A stretch of DNA of 64,000 nt from Tamlana carrageenivorans (GCF_002893765.1 NZ_CP025938.1:3553501-3617500), one strand, 5' to 3'. Shown: positions 16,895 to 26,002, numbered from the stretch's first letter. The notes: generated by a model not told the origin, from the letters alone. Program-made: numbers and translations.

Positions 16895-18280
16895 TATTGT
16901 TGTCCGATAAAAAACAGAATTAGCTAAAAAAGCTTTGGTGTTGGCCTTTTTTATTGATCGCACTCTTTATTTTGAAAACAGAACCTCCTTATGGGTCAAA
17001 AAGGCTTAATTGCCCAATGTTTTTGGTTGTAATCTCTTCCCAATTAGCTTCTGGGTTTTTCAGGAATTTGAACAAATCGATATATGTCATCAAATGGTAT
17101 CGTATGACGGACATCATATTGGAATAAGCCCAGTTTCTTTGGGCTTTTCTTTGGATCACAAGCATAATGAGCTGGATTATCAAACTGACCCAGATTTGTA
17201 TTTCGATGGCATTTTGATTGTCTCCCAAAAAATACTTTAGCGGAAAGTTCTGTTTAAGCCGCTTGAACATCGTCTCAATCTGCCACCTATTTTTATAGAT
17301 GTCGGCTATTTTGTCTGCATCAAGATCATAATTATTAGTGATGAACTCATAAACTTTTTGGTGCTTTTCGTGCCAAAAAGCGATTCTCCTCAGGGAAAAA
17401 GCATTGCCGTTTTTGTCCGTAAGCCCTATTTTTTCGTCCTTTAGGACAGCATCGTCCACTTTATTGGAGATATCAAACTCTTCAAGGCTTGTATAGCGAG
17501 CATTGTCCTTTTGCCGAGTCACAAAGTAAACATCTTCCAGTGTCCATTTTTGGTATTGCTCATAATCCACATACCCTTTGTCAAAAACCACATAAGAGCC
17601 CTTCTTGAGTTCCAGGTCTTTTAAAAAGGTGTGGTCGTGCGTGGCCGCGCTTGAAAACTTAATCAGACAAGGAACGTCTTCCATGGCGTTTATCATAGTA
17701 TGCATCTTGATACCTCCTTTCTTTTTGCCGTTGAGCGGGTTCCTTCCTACACCTTTAAGAATGTCGCTAAATAGGGGGATGGTCGAGGAATCAACGATTT
17801 TAAGGTTCTTCACTGCAGGTTCTAAGGGTCTGCTGTCCGATAAAAAGCGATGGTAACGTTTGTAGAGTAAATGATAAATATCGGCAAATACTTCAGAGCT
17901 TCTTCTCCTGTTAGCATCTGACAAGGTACTGCGTTTTGGAAAGTCCGTGAGTCCTAGATGGTTGATCTTTCCCTCGCAGGCAAGCATAATACTGGAAACC
18001 TCACGAAGTGAGCTACAGCCACTGATCACGGTAAATACCATAGTGGCCAAATGCTCATAGGTGGTAAACTTTTTGGTATAGCGATCGCTGTTGTGCTTTT
18101 TGGCTGTCCGATGAACATCTTTGGGCAAAATGAAATTTAATACCTGTTTGATTATGGGGTGTCCGATAAAGTTTTTACTTTTATTCATATCTTGGATGTG
18201 TGATAACTTCAAGATACAAAATAAGCGGGAAATCCTATCTTGGAAATCCCGCTTTTAAAATCTTTTATCGGACACTAATG
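16895..18280 (-). mobile_element. IS4-family insertion sequence, copy 2 (1386 bp, no target duplication)
   Basis: Same ends, length and orientation as copy 1 (12801-14186), with only a handful of base differences such as 17147 and a T/A change in the transposase. The flanking 9-mers are ATTTTCTTT and ATAAGTAAA, which do not match, so the target duplication is missing. Together with missing coding sequence on the two sides this indicates a deletion adjacent to the element or recombination with another copy. Confidence 0.92.
16989..18188 (-). CDS. IS4-family DDE transposase (copy 2)
   Basis: 399 residues from the ATG at 18188, almost identical to the protein at 12895-14094, with all DDE-domain motifs retained (KIVDSSTIPLF, VVFDKGYVDYEQ, NRWQIETMFKRLKQ). 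The near identity implies recent spread. As both copies lie in the same direction, homologous recombination between them would delete ald, the DUF4258-like gene and the sugar transferase. Confidence 0.92.
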   Translation of the reverse strand: MNKSKNFIGHPIIKQVLNFILPKDVHRTAKKHNSDRYTKKFTTYEHLATMVFTVISGCSSLREVSSIMLACEGKINHLGLTDFPKRSTLSDANRRRSSEVFADIYHLLYKRYHRFLSDSRPLEPAVKNLKIVDSSTIPLFSDILKGVGRNPLNGKKKGGIKMHTMINAMEDVPCLIKFSSAATHDHTFLKDLELKKGSYVVFDKGYVDYEQYQKWTLEDVYFVTRQKDNARYTSLEEFDISNKVDDAVLKDEKIGLTDKNGNAFSLRRIAFWHEKHQKVYEFITNNYDLDADKIADIYKNRWQIETMFKRLKQNFPLKYFLGDNQNAIEIQIWVSLIIQLIMLVIQRKAQRNWAYSNMMSVIRYHLMTYIDLFKFLKNPEANWEEITTKNIGQLSLFDP

Positions 18281-18655
18281 ATAAGTAAACAAAAAGCCTG
18301 TCACCTTATATTAAAATTTAGTGCTCGTAATCAACCATCGGGTAACACTTTTACTTTTAATATGGGCGATCCAATTAAAATAAAACATATTGTAGAGCGC
18401 TTATTATTTAACTACAATAAAGTGCCCGACACTTCAAAAATTAAAGTTACCAAGTTACGTGGTGGTGAAAAGCTCGCAGAAGATTTAGTATCAGATTCTG
18501 AACAACATTTATCAACCAATATTCAAGACGTTTATTTCGTTGAAGCCGATAAAAACAGGAAAACCTGTATTAAAATCAACTTTAAAAAATTGGAATCGAT
18601 ATCTCCAAATGATCCTCCAGATTACATTAAATCCGTATTATTAAGCTATCTCTAA
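18281..18655 (+). pseudogene. Nucleotide-sugar 4,6-dehydratase, 3' fragment
   Basis: The first codons after the IS read ISKQKACHLILKFSA and continue NTFTFNMGDPIKIKHIVE, TKLRGGEKLAEDLV and a C-terminus typical of CapD/PglF-type dehydratases. The IS right end happens to supply an in-frame ATG (18278-18280), so a 126-residue peptide could be made, but without the cofactor or catalytic regions. By comparison with relatives roughly 100-140 codons are lost between the two fragments (an estimate from family architecture). Confidence 0.87.
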
Positions 18656-18790
18656 TAAATTTTGGTTTTAACTTAAACGATCCCAAAAAACTAAGTCATT
18701 TCTTCCATATAAAGCTAAAATTAAATCAAAGAAATTAGCTCTTGATTATAATTTTATATAAAAACTCCTTAATTTCACGGCTTCTAAATT

Positions 18791-19870
18791 ATGACACCAA
18801 ATATGAACTCTATTGCAGCCAATGATAGTCTCATTCATTTTAATGATACTTGCTATTCATCTTTAAACGAATATTTAGCCGAAAAGCATTTTTCTAAAAT
18901 TTTTATCCTTGTTGATGAAAACACACATCAATACTGTTTACCACTTTTTTTAGAAAAATTACAGACAGAAGTTACTATTGAAATTATTGAAATTGAATCT
19001 GGAGAGGTAAATAAAAACATCGATACCTGTGTTGGCGTTTGGAATACCTTATCGGAATTAGATGCAGATAGAAAAAGTTTGATGATTAATATTGGTGGTG
19101 GCGTTATTACCGATTTAGGCGGATTTGTCGCTTGTACTTTTAAACGTGGAATCGCTTATGTAAATGTACCTACCACGCTCCTATCTATGGTTGACGCCTC
19201 TGTGGGAGGAAAAACTGGTGTGGATTTAGGCGCCTTAAAAAATCAAATAGGCGTTATAAGCAATGCCGATTTGGTTTTAATAGACACAAAATACCTTGAT
19301 ACTTTACCAAAAAATGAAATGCGTTCAGGCTTAGCAGAAATGTTAAAACATGGTCTTATTACTGGTGAATCGTATTGGAGTAATTTTGAAGATTTATCGA
19401 AACTTTCTTTAAAGGATTTAGATCGATTAATATACGAATCGGTTGAAATTAAAAAGAATGTTGTTGAAATCGACCCTTTTGAAAATGGATTAAGAAAAAC
19501 CTTAAACTACGGGCATACACTTGGCCACGCCATTGAATCGTATTTTTTAAGTAGTCCTAACAAAACCACCTTATTACACGGTGAGGCTGTGGTTATAGGC
19601 ATGATATTGGCGTGTTATATATCTACCCAACTCACAGGTTTCCCTAAAGAAAAAACAGATGCTATTAAAAGCTTGTTAACGGGTTATTATGGTAAAGTAG
19701 ATATTAATGAACAAGAATATGCGCCTATAATAGAATTGCTTAAATACGATAAAAAGAACACCCATGGCAATATTAATTTTGTTTTACTAGAAGATATTGG
19801 AAAAACGAAAATTGATTGTTTGGTTGAAGAACAAATGATTATTGATGCTTTTAATTTTTACGCGAGTTAA
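18791..19870 (+). CDS. aroB: 3-dehydroquinate synthase
   Basis: A 359-residue NAD- and metal-dependent enzyme making 3-dehydroquinate from DAHP, step two of the shikimate pathway. GGGVITDLGGFVACTFKRGI holds the NAD loop, PTTLLSMVDASVGGKTGVD the substrate/Lys region, and the metal ligands appear as GLAEMLKHGL (Glu), NYGHTLGHAIE and LLHGEAVVIGM. An alternative start at 18803 (MNSIAAN) is possible. A strong terminator follows. The gene stands alone downstream of the broken dehydratase. Confidence 0.93.
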   Translation: MTPNMNSIAANDSLIHFNDTCYSSLNEYLAEKHFSKIFILVDENTHQYCLPLFLEKLQTEVTIEIIEIESGEVNKNIDTCVGVWNTLSELDADRKSLMINIGGGVITDLGGFVACTFKRGIAYVNVPTTLLSMVDASVGGKTGVDLGALKNQIGVISNADLVLIDTKYLDTLPKNEMRSGLAEMLKHGLITGESYWSNFEDLSKLSLKDLDRLIYESVEIKKNVVEIDPFENGLRKTLNYGHTLGHAIESYFLSSPNKTTLLHGEAVVIGMILACYISTQLTGFPKEKTDAIKSLLTGYYGKVDINEQEYAPIIELLKYDKKNTHGNINFVLLEDIGKTKIDCLVEEQMIIDAFNFYAS

Positions 19871-19990
19871 TATCCCTACGGCTTTAACCGTTAAAACGCA
19901 CTTTATATTTTTTTGATGTTATCTCGTTGGTAAATTTGGGAAGCATTAAAATTTAGACATTAGTGCTATATTGTATTTTAAATAAATAAT

Positions 19991-20032
19991 AAACCCCGTA
20001 AATGATCTTTAGGTATCAATTACGGGGTTTTT
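19991..20032 (+). terminator. aroB terminator
   Basis: Perfect 11-bp arms AAACCCCGTAA / TTACGGGGTTT with an 18-base loop, followed by T residues, 120 bp after aroB. Confidence 0.85.
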
Positions 20033-20127
20033 AATTGGTCCGTTTTAATATGTATTTAATTCCATTCTAATTAATCAATCCTGTCCTAAACATTTTTGAT
20101 CTAATCAAAAGTCAACGATTTTACTGG

Positions 20128-21419
20128 TAATTAGCCATGTTTTTTATCTTTTTCAAAAAAGAACCCCTTGTGTATAATTTTGTTTGGGGGGAGGCTGCTC
20201 GTTAAAAGGGCTATCAATCCATTTTTGCAAATCCACTTTGACAAAAAGGTTAAGTCTTATAAAAGCTACTAAATTGGACAAGTACCAATTATATTTTGCA
20301 TTTGCTTTTAAGGCTTTTAGGATGAGTATAGTAATAAGAGCCGTCCATATTTGTATCATTACGGCATTTTCAGAAGTTCCTATAAACGATTTAATATGTA
20401 GCTGTTGTTTGATGTCTCTAAAGAATATCTCAATATCCCATCTAGCTTTGTAGAGTTGGCTAATTGTGTTTGCTGTCCAAGACATTTGGTTGGTAATAAG
20501 TTCTATTTCCTGGTTATTTTTATCGTCCCATACAGCTATTCTACGTAGCTTCTTTGGGTATTTTGTTTTTGATTTAGCCCCTGTTAGCTCAATGATTTCA
20601 TCTTTTAAAACATGATGATGTCTATTTTCTGGCAATTCTTTTTCTTTAATACTCTTAAATTGGATGTTTTCTTTGTGCCTAATTACAAAAAACACTTGGT
20701 TGCTGTCCCAAACGTTAAGTAACGAAAAATCATTATAAAATCGATCTGCGACAATAACCGAACGGCTAATCAAAGGAATATCGTAAGCTCCTTTATTATC
20801 TGCTGTTTTACCATCGCTAATATTTACATAGTGCGGTAAATTACCATCATAATCAAGCAAGGTGTGCATTTTTACAGCTCCTTTGTGGGTTTTGTATTTT
20901 GCCCAATCAAAGAGACTTAAACATAGACTTATCGTTGTAGAATCTAATAGAAATATCTTGGATTTAATTTTGAATTTAACACGTTTTAAGTGAGGGTGCT
21001 GTCCAAAACTTTTTAAAAGAACATAGTAGTAATCTCGATAAAGCGTCCAGTCTCGATGTTTGTTTTGATAGCTTATCGTTGATTTAGAAGGTGCTTTCTG
21101 TATGCCTAAATGATTAAGGTTTCCTGTGGCAGAGCGAAGTCCATTACTTATATCTCGGACGGATTGACTTTTTGCAAATTGACAAAACAACATGGAGACT
21201 AAATGTGTCCAACTATTAAATCCTTTTTGATGTTTATCTGTTCCCTTGGCTTTTACAAGTTTAGAAAAACTAGAACGGTCTAATTTGGAGATTATCTGAG
21301 AGAACAATGTTATATTTGTCATGGAGAAAGGTTGTTTTTTGTTGTGCAACTCAAAAATAATATTTTGAGATACAAAATCCCTTTCTCTTTTTAAGCGTTT
21401 TAGACGCTATTGCTAATTA
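20128..21419 (-). mobile_element. Second type of IS4-family insertion sequence (ends tentative)
   Basis: The transposase gene is flanked by TAATTAGCCAT on the left and the reverse complement of TAATTAGCAAT on the right. These short inverted repeats probably mark the ends, but I could not find a convincing target duplication. A small hairpin (AGCGT / ACGCT, 21394-21408) lies inside the right end. Only one copy is in the window. Confidence 0.6.
20153..21322 (-). CDS. IS4-family DDE transposase (second type)
   Basis: 389 residues from the ATG at 21322 (MTNITLFSQ); the frame extends 9 codons further to a TTG. An N-terminal DUF4372-like helical part (GFNSWTHLVSMLFCQFAKSQSVRDI) precedes a DDE_Tnp_1 core with IFLLDSTTISLCL, VIVADRFYNDFSLL and the Y-R-E motif in LYKARWDIEIFFRDIKQ. 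It is clearly different from the other IS transposase here, with similarity limited to general motifs. The gene seems intact. Confidence 0.9.
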   Translation of the reverse strand: MTNITLFSQIISKLDRSSFSKLVKAKGTDKHQKGFNSWTHLVSMLFCQFAKSQSVRDISNGLRSATGNLNHLGIQKAPSKSTISYQNKHRDWTLYRDYYYVLLKSFGQHPHLKRVKFKIKSKIFLLDSTTISLCLSLFDWAKYKTHKGAVKMHTLLDYDGNLPHYVNISDGKTADNKGAYDIPLISRSVIVADRFYNDFSLLNVWDSNQVFFVIRHKENIQFKSIKEKELPENRHHHVLKDEIIELTGAKSKTKYPKKLRRIAVWDDKNNQEIELITNQMSWTANTISQLYKARWDIEIFFRDIKQQLHIKSFIGTSENAVMIQIWTALITILILKALKANAKYNWYLSNLVAFIRLNLFVKVDLQKWIDSPFNEQPPPKQNYTQGVLF

Positions 21420-21596
21420 ATCATTAAGATAATTTGTGGGTTCTGATATACTATTCATGGCTAAGGATTTATTAGTGCTCAATCTATAATCTCTTTCGTA
21501 ATTTAAACTTAAGTCCATAAATAGTTCCGAATGATTCAATTTAGAATACTCATTGAAAAAGGACGGATTTTTGAACCAATTTTCATTTTTTATATA

Positions 21597-22244
21597 TTAA
21601 GGAGCCAGTCTATCAATTTTCCAATGGTAATCGTCCTGCAATTTATAACGAATCCGATCGTGCAAACGGTTTGGGCGACCTTGCCAGAACTCTATTTCTA
21701 CAGGTCTAACTAAATAACCACCCCAATGTTTTGGTCTATCAATTTCCTTACCCTCAAATTCAATTTCTAAGGTTTTGAGTTTGTTTTCTAAAACGTCTCT
21801 ATTTTCAATAACTTCACTTTGGTTGGAGACCAAGGCACCTATTTGACTGCCACGGGGGCGAGACTCAAAATAACCATCGCTTAAATTTTCAGCAATTTTC
21901 TCAGCCTTACCTTTTATAATAATTTGGCGTTCTGCACCATGCCAAAAAAAAGATAAACACACATTTGAATTCATTGCTATAGCTTTACCTTTTTCACTGT
22001 TATAATTGGTGTAAAAAATAAAACCTTCATAGGTATATTTTTTTAAAAGAACTACTCTGTTTTTGGGGTAACCATCCAAGCCGATAGTTGACACGGTCAT
22101 GGCATTGGTTTCATCTTCAATAAAAAAAGCATCGACCTCATGAAACCATTTTTGAAACAATTCCAATGGGTTTTCAGGGACTTCTGATAATAATAAAGCG
22201 CCCTTTTCGTACGACTTACGATATTTACTTAAATCCTTTTCCAT
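21597..22244 (-). CDS. pdxH: Pyridoxamine 5'-phosphate oxidase
   Basis: A 215-residue FMN enzyme oxidising pyridoxine/pyridoxamine phosphate to pyridoxal phosphate. Seen are AMTVSTIGLDGYPKNRVVLLK, GFIFYTNYNSEKGKAI (FMN contacts), FESRPRGSQIGALVSNQS and the C-terminal EFWQGRPNRLHDRIRY that binds substrate. Length and ending (KIDRLAP) are typical. It stands alone; the region downstream up to the IS holds a possible gene remnant. Confidence 0.96.
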   Translation of the reverse strand: MEKDLSKYRKSYEKGALLLSEVPENPLELFQKWFHEVDAFFIEDETNAMTVSTIGLDGYPKNRVVLLKKYTYEGFIFYTNYNSEKGKAIAMNSNVCLSFFWHGAERQIIIKGKAEKIAENLSDGYFESRPRGSQIGALVSNQSEVIENRDVLENKLKTLEIEFEGKEIDRPKHWGGYLVRPVEIEFWQGRPNRLHDRIRYKLQDDYHWKIDRLAP

Positions 22245-22301
22245 AAGTTACAAAATAACAAAAAATTATACTTTTTTAACACAAATATCTTAGCAAACAA
22301 T

Positions 22302-22309
22302 TTAAATTT
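22302..22309 (+). promoter_or_regulatory. Candidate promoter -7 box
   Basis: TAAATTTG fits TAnnTTTG and lies 20 bp before the ATG at 22330. Confidence 0.45.
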
Positions 22310-22329
22310 GCAGTTTCTAAGAAACTATA

Positions 22330-22743
22330 ATGAAATTTGAAAATTCCCCTCTAAGTAAAATACATAGTTTTTATAAACTTGAATTACCCTTTGGTAATTT
22401 TTATCTGTGTGAAAAATTTATTATTTCAGAAATACATGAAGGTGTTCATTTTGACTGGAATAAAATCATGCTTGCAACAAAAGATATTATAGGATACTAC
22501 GGTGGTGATGCCAAAGTAGCTTATATTTCTAATCGTGTAAACTCCTATTCTACAGACCCTCAAGACTGGGCGAATGTCACCGAAAATACAACTCAGATTA
22601 CGGCTACTGCCATAGTTTCTTATAGCTCAATGTCAGAATTGAATGCTAGTTTAGAGAAACACTTTGCTAAGTTAGATATGGAAACCTGCAATTCATTGGA
22701 GGAAGCCATTACTTGGGTGATGAATTTAAAGGTTACCGATTAA
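22330..22743 (+). CDS. Conserved hypothetical, STAS/SpoIIAA-like
   Basis: A 137-residue soluble protein without signal or membrane segments. The pattern of alternating strands and helices, with AKVAYISNRVNSYSTDPQDW and the final SLEEAITWVMNL, recalls SpoIIAA-like STAS folds, but this is my inference. Homologues with this ending seem common in Flavobacteriaceae. It converges on rnz, and the two coding sequences overlap by 4 bp at their stops. Confidence 0.6.
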   Translation: MKFENSPLSKIHSFYKLELPFGNFYLCEKFIISEIHEGVHFDWNKIMLATKDIIGYYGGDAKVAYISNRVNSYSTDPQDWANVTENTTQITATAIVSYSSMSELNASLEKHFAKLDMETCNSLEEAITWVMNLKVTD

Positions 22744-23645
22744 AACTCGAAGGTTTTTCCGTCTTTAGCGAGCTGAACATTTTTAAAGATTTCCTTGGCT
22801 TCTTTTTTAAACACTTGAATGTTGTCATACCGTGTTGAATAATGCCCTAAAATTAAAGTTCCAACATTAGCTTGTTTTGCTATCTGAGCGGCTTGTTTAG
22901 CTGTTGAATGCTTTGTTTTTGTGGCTAAGTTTTCATGTTGATCTAAAAATGTAGATTCATGATACAACACATCAGTATCTTTAATAATGGGAACTATATC
23001 CTCTTTATACATGGTATCACTACAAAAGGCATAACTTAAAGGTTTTGGGCCTGGGGTAGTCACTTTTTTATGGTCTATTAATGCACCATCTTCATTTTCC
23101 ACATCAAAGCCCTGAACCAGCTTTCTGTAGTAAGCCACATTAATATTGGCTTCTTCGGCAGCATAAACATCTAATTTTCTATCCCCTTCTTTTTCCTTAA
23201 AGAGATAGCCATTAGTGTAAATTCTATGATTTAAAGGGATGGTATAAACTTCAACTTTATCATCTTCAAATACCAATTCCGACTTGCTAGACGATAATTC
23301 ATGAAAATACAAGTTGTAATTGGTCCATGAATCGGCTAGTTTCAATTGAAGTGTTACAATTTCTTTAATGCCTTTAGGGCCATAAACATGTAAATCGGTT
23401 TCACGAGTTAGTAATCTGAACGTTGAAATTAAACCCACTAAACCAAAAAAATGATCACCATGTAAATGCGAAATAAAAATATGCTTAATGCGATTAAATT
23501 TCACCTTATGTTTTCGCAACTGAACTTGTGTACCTTCACCACAATCTATCAAAAACATGTGGTTGTTTATTTCTAATACTTGTGACGTGGTGTTATTTAA
23601 AGTTCTTGGCGTTGCACTATAACAGCCTAAAATTGATAATTTCAT
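22740..23645 (-). CDS. rnz: Ribonuclease Z
   Basis: A 301-residue metallo-beta-lactamase-fold endonuclease that matures tRNA 3' ends. The zinc motif SHLHGDHFFGL, the second ligand set around SYAFCSDTMY and YHESTFLD, and LILGHYSTRY are all present, as is the substrate arm region between them. It is the last gene of the pyrR-pyrB-(STAS-like)-rnz run on the minus strand, 79 bp after the preceding gene. Confidence 0.95.
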   Translation of the reverse strand: MKLSILGCYSATPRTLNNTTSQVLEINNHMFLIDCGEGTQVQLRKHKVKFNRIKHIFISHLHGDHFFGLVGLISTFRLLTRETDLHVYGPKGIKEIVTLQLKLADSWTNYNLYFHELSSSKSELVFEDDKVEVYTIPLNHRIYTNGYLFKEKEGDRKLDVYAAEEANINVAYYRKLVQGFDVENEDGALIDHKKVTTPGPKPLSYAFCSDTMYKEDIVPIIKDTDVLYHESTFLDQHENLATKTKHSTAKQAAQIAKQANVGTLILGHYSTRYDNIQVFKKEAKEIFKNVQLAKDGKTFEF

Positions 23646-23724
23646 AATGGTATATCTGGTGGCGTTGTATGTGTTGTTGAAGTAAAGTTTACCACAAACA
23701 ACTTTTAGGGTTTATGGAACTACT

Positions 23725-24057
23725 TTAAAAACCTAAATCACGTTCCATATCTTCCATTTCAATAAAATCGTAGGCTTCTTCAATGGTAGGAACCACAGCT
23801 ATCTCTTCAGGAACCGAATCTAAATCAATTTTATTGGTAACGATCACAAAAGATTGCTTTGCGGCCTTATGTGTTTTGGAAAGTTCAAGAAATTCAACAA
23901 TATCTGATTTACTAAAACTTCCTAAGGTGTTTAAAGCTACAATAATATTGTTGTTTTTAAATTTAGGATATAAAGCCTGTATTTTTTTAACGAGCTCTAT
24001 AACAGTAGCTTTTTCTTGAGTTATTATAAAAGTATTTCCGTTTTGGTCTAAAATCAT
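23725..24057 (-). CDS. Small STAS-like protein between pyrB and rnz
   Basis: A 110-residue soluble protein. Regular strand-helix alternation (NTFIITQEKATVIELVKKI, NNIIVALNTLGSFSKSDIVE, SFVIVTNKIDLDSVP, then an acidic tail) suggests a STAS-like fold. It starts 3 bp after the pyrB stop, so it is almost certainly cotranslated with pyrB. In some genomes such proteins are labelled ribonuclease Z by neighbourhood error; it has no metal motif. The role is unknown. Confidence 0.65.
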   Translation of the reverse strand: MILDQNGNTFIITQEKATVIELVKKIQALYPKFKNNNIIVALNTLGSFSKSDIVEFLELSKTHKAAKQSFVIVTNKIDLDSVPEEIAVVPTIEEAYDFIEMEDMERDLGF

Positions 24058-24060
24058 AAC

Positions 24061-24990
24061 TTACTGTTTTATTTTTGATGCTAATAAATAAATCACGGCC
24101 ATTCTAACGGCCACGCCATTTTCTACTTGATCTAATATAATAGACTGTTGCGAATCGGCAACATCACTGGTTATTTCTACGCCTCTATTAATGGGGCCTG
24201 GATGCATAACTGTAATCTCTTTATCTAATGAATCTAATAAATCTTTAGAGACACCAAATTGCTGTGTGTATTCTCTTGTTGAAGGGAAATAACTAATATC
24301 CATACGCTCATTTTGCACACGAAGCATGTTTGCTACATCGCACCAATTCAGTGCTTTACGCAAATTAGTTTCAACCTTTACTCCAAGTTTATCTATATAC
24401 TTTGGAATGAGTGTTTTTGGTCCGCAAACCATCACTTCAGCACCCTGTAATTGCAAGGCAAAAATATTGGATAGCGCTACTCTACTGTGTAAAATATCAC
24501 CAACAATAACCACTTTTTTCCCATTAACCTCGCCTAGTTTTTCTCTTATCGAATACGAATCAAGAAGGGCTTGTGTAGGGTGCTCATGAGCCCCATCACC
24601 AGCATTAACAATACTCGCATTAACGTGTTTAGAAAGAAACACTCCAGCACCCGGATTTGGGTGACGCATCACCACCATATCCACTTTCATAGAGAGGATA
24701 TTATTAACCGTATCAATTAAAGTTTCTCCTTTTTTTACCGACGATTGTCCGGAGGAAAAATTAATCACATCGGCAGATAATCGTTTTTCGGCAAGCTCAA
24801 AAGATAATTTTGTTCGCGTTGAATTTTCAAAAAACAAATTGGCAATAGTAATATCTCTAAGCGAAGGGACCTTTTTAATAGGTCTGTTAATCACTTCTTT
24901 AAAATGATCGGCTGTTTCAAAAATAAGTTGGATATCTTTTTGGTTAAGATATTTAATTCCCAATAAGTGGTTTACACTTAATTCGCTCAT
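24061..24990 (-). CDS. pyrB: Aspartate carbamoyltransferase catalytic subunit
   Basis: A 309-residue ATCase subunit joining carbamoyl phosphate and aspartate in pyrimidine synthesis. The carbamoyl-phosphate loop FENSTRTKLSFELAEKRL, the SSVKKGETLIDT loop, the HPTQALLD motif and the HPGPINRGVE segment are intact. No regulatory subunit pyrI is near, as expected with pyrR directly upstream (79 bp), which points to attenuation- or binding-type control by PyrR. Confidence 0.96.
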   Translation of the reverse strand: MSELSVNHLLGIKYLNQKDIQLIFETADHFKEVINRPIKKVPSLRDITIANLFFENSTRTKLSFELAEKRLSADVINFSSGQSSVKKGETLIDTVNNILSMKVDMVVMRHPNPGAGVFLSKHVNASIVNAGDGAHEHPTQALLDSYSIREKLGEVNGKKVVIVGDILHSRVALSNIFALQLQGAEVMVCGPKTLIPKYIDKLGVKVETNLRKALNWCDVANMLRVQNERMDISYFPSTREYTQQFGVSKDLLDSLDKEITVMHPGPINRGVEITSDVADSQQSIILDQVENGVAVRMAVIYLLASKIKQ

Positions 24991-25069
24991 TATACTAGGT
25001 AAAAGTTAAAAGTTAGAAGTTAAAAATCACTTAGTAAGCCCTTTAAAACTCGAACTTTAGTTATTTATT

Positions 25070-25615
25070 TTATTTTTCAATCAGGTAAACAGAATCGGCA
25101 TCGGCATCATCATGCTCTTTCCAATTCACTTTTACCTTTTCATTATTAATTACATCTACCTGTCTGCCACGATAATCGGGTTGAATAGGTAAATGTCTGC
25201 TAAATCGTCTATCTATAAGCGTTAATAGCTCAATTTCGTTAGGTCTACCAAAAGATTGAATGGCTGTTAGGGCCGCTCTAATGCTTCTTCCTGTATAAAG
25301 CACGTCATCAATAAAAACGATATTTTTATCTTCAACCAAGAAATTAATTTTCGTGCTATTGGCCTCTAAAGGCTTTTCTCCTCTTCTAAAATCATCTCTA
25401 AAAAACGTGATATCTAGCTGTCCTAATTGAATGTCTTTTACCTGATAATCTTCAGATAAAATTTTGGCTAGCCGATCTGCTAAAAATACCCCACGCGGTT
25501 GTAAACCAATAAGCACGGTATTCGAAAAATCGTTATGTTTTTCAATAAGTTGACAAGCCAATCGGTGAAGAATGATGTTTACCTCTTTCTCGTTAAGTAA
25601 AACTTTCTGACTCAT
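25070..25615 (-). CDS. pyrR: Bifunctional pyr operon regulator / uracil phosphoribosyltransferase
   Basis: A 181-residue type I phosphoribosyltransferase-fold protein. The PRPP motif NIVFIDDVLYTGRSIRAAL is clear, as are IGLQPRGVFLADRLA and LLTLIDRRFSRHLPI. PyrR homologues bind pyr mRNA leaders in Firmicutes and also make UMP from uracil. In Bacteroidota only the neighbourhood suggests regulation. No PyrR-binding hairpin was recognised in the short leader. Confidence 0.92.
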   Translation of the reverse strand: MSQKVLLNEKEVNIILHRLACQLIEKHNDFSNTVLIGLQPRGVFLADRLAKILSEDYQVKDIQLGQLDITFFRDDFRRGEKPLEANSTKINFLVEDKNIVFIDDVLYTGRSIRAALTAIQSFGRPNEIELLTLIDRRFSRHLPIQPDYRGRQVDVINNEKVKVNWKEHDDADADSVYLIEK

Positions 25616-25642
25616 ATATTATCCAAAACGTAAGTTGGAGAA

Positions 25643-25650
25643 CAAAGGTA
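25643..25650 (-). promoter_or_regulatory. Candidate pyrR promoter -7 box
   Basis: Minus strand TACCTTTG, 28 bp before the pyrR ATG, fits TAnnTTTG. Confidence 0.5.
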
Positions 25651-26002
25651 ATGCAAAATATTAGAAGTTGAAACCAATAGTTGTAAACTTTATTAGGGTG
25701 TATACCTCCCTATTACCGTTGGGAAGGTCGGGTGGGAATTTATCTTCGAGTGAAGTTGAAAGGCTATATCTTTTTCTCGTACCCAATAAAGGATGCCGCT
25801 TCTATCCCTTACACGATAAACCCAAGTTGTCTTTTAGAAGGAGGTATGGCTGAAGCATCTATTTTTTAGAAAGTTGCAGAGTTTCATAGCTGTGAAGTTA
25901 CTGAGGTCTTTCTGAGATTTGTCGCGTGTAGAGTTTTTTGTCTTTGATTTATGCTATAATGTTCTCGACTCCGCTCGAACACCTATATAGATAATAAAGC
26001 AT
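25651..26002. other. Intergenic stretch with long-range inverted repeat and REP-like motif
   Basis: No convincing gene. ATACCTCC (25702-25709) and GGAGGTAT (25840-25847) form widely spaced inverted arms. TTCTCGACTCCGCTCGAAC near 25963 resembles dispersed repeats seen in Flavobacteria genomes. A 61-codon frame inside looks unlike a protein. Confidence 0.4.

Noticed and set aside
12801..18280. Composite transposon formed by the two identical IS copies
   Set aside because: The genes between them (ald, DUF4258-like, sugar transferase) are native neighbours of porX-tsaE in Flavobacteriaceae, each copy has its own flanks, and copy 1 has its own target duplication. Two independent insertions explain it better.
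25668..25853. 61-codon reading frame between pyrR and rpsA
   Set aside because: Odd composition, no start context and it overlaps the inverted repeat; not convincing as a gene.
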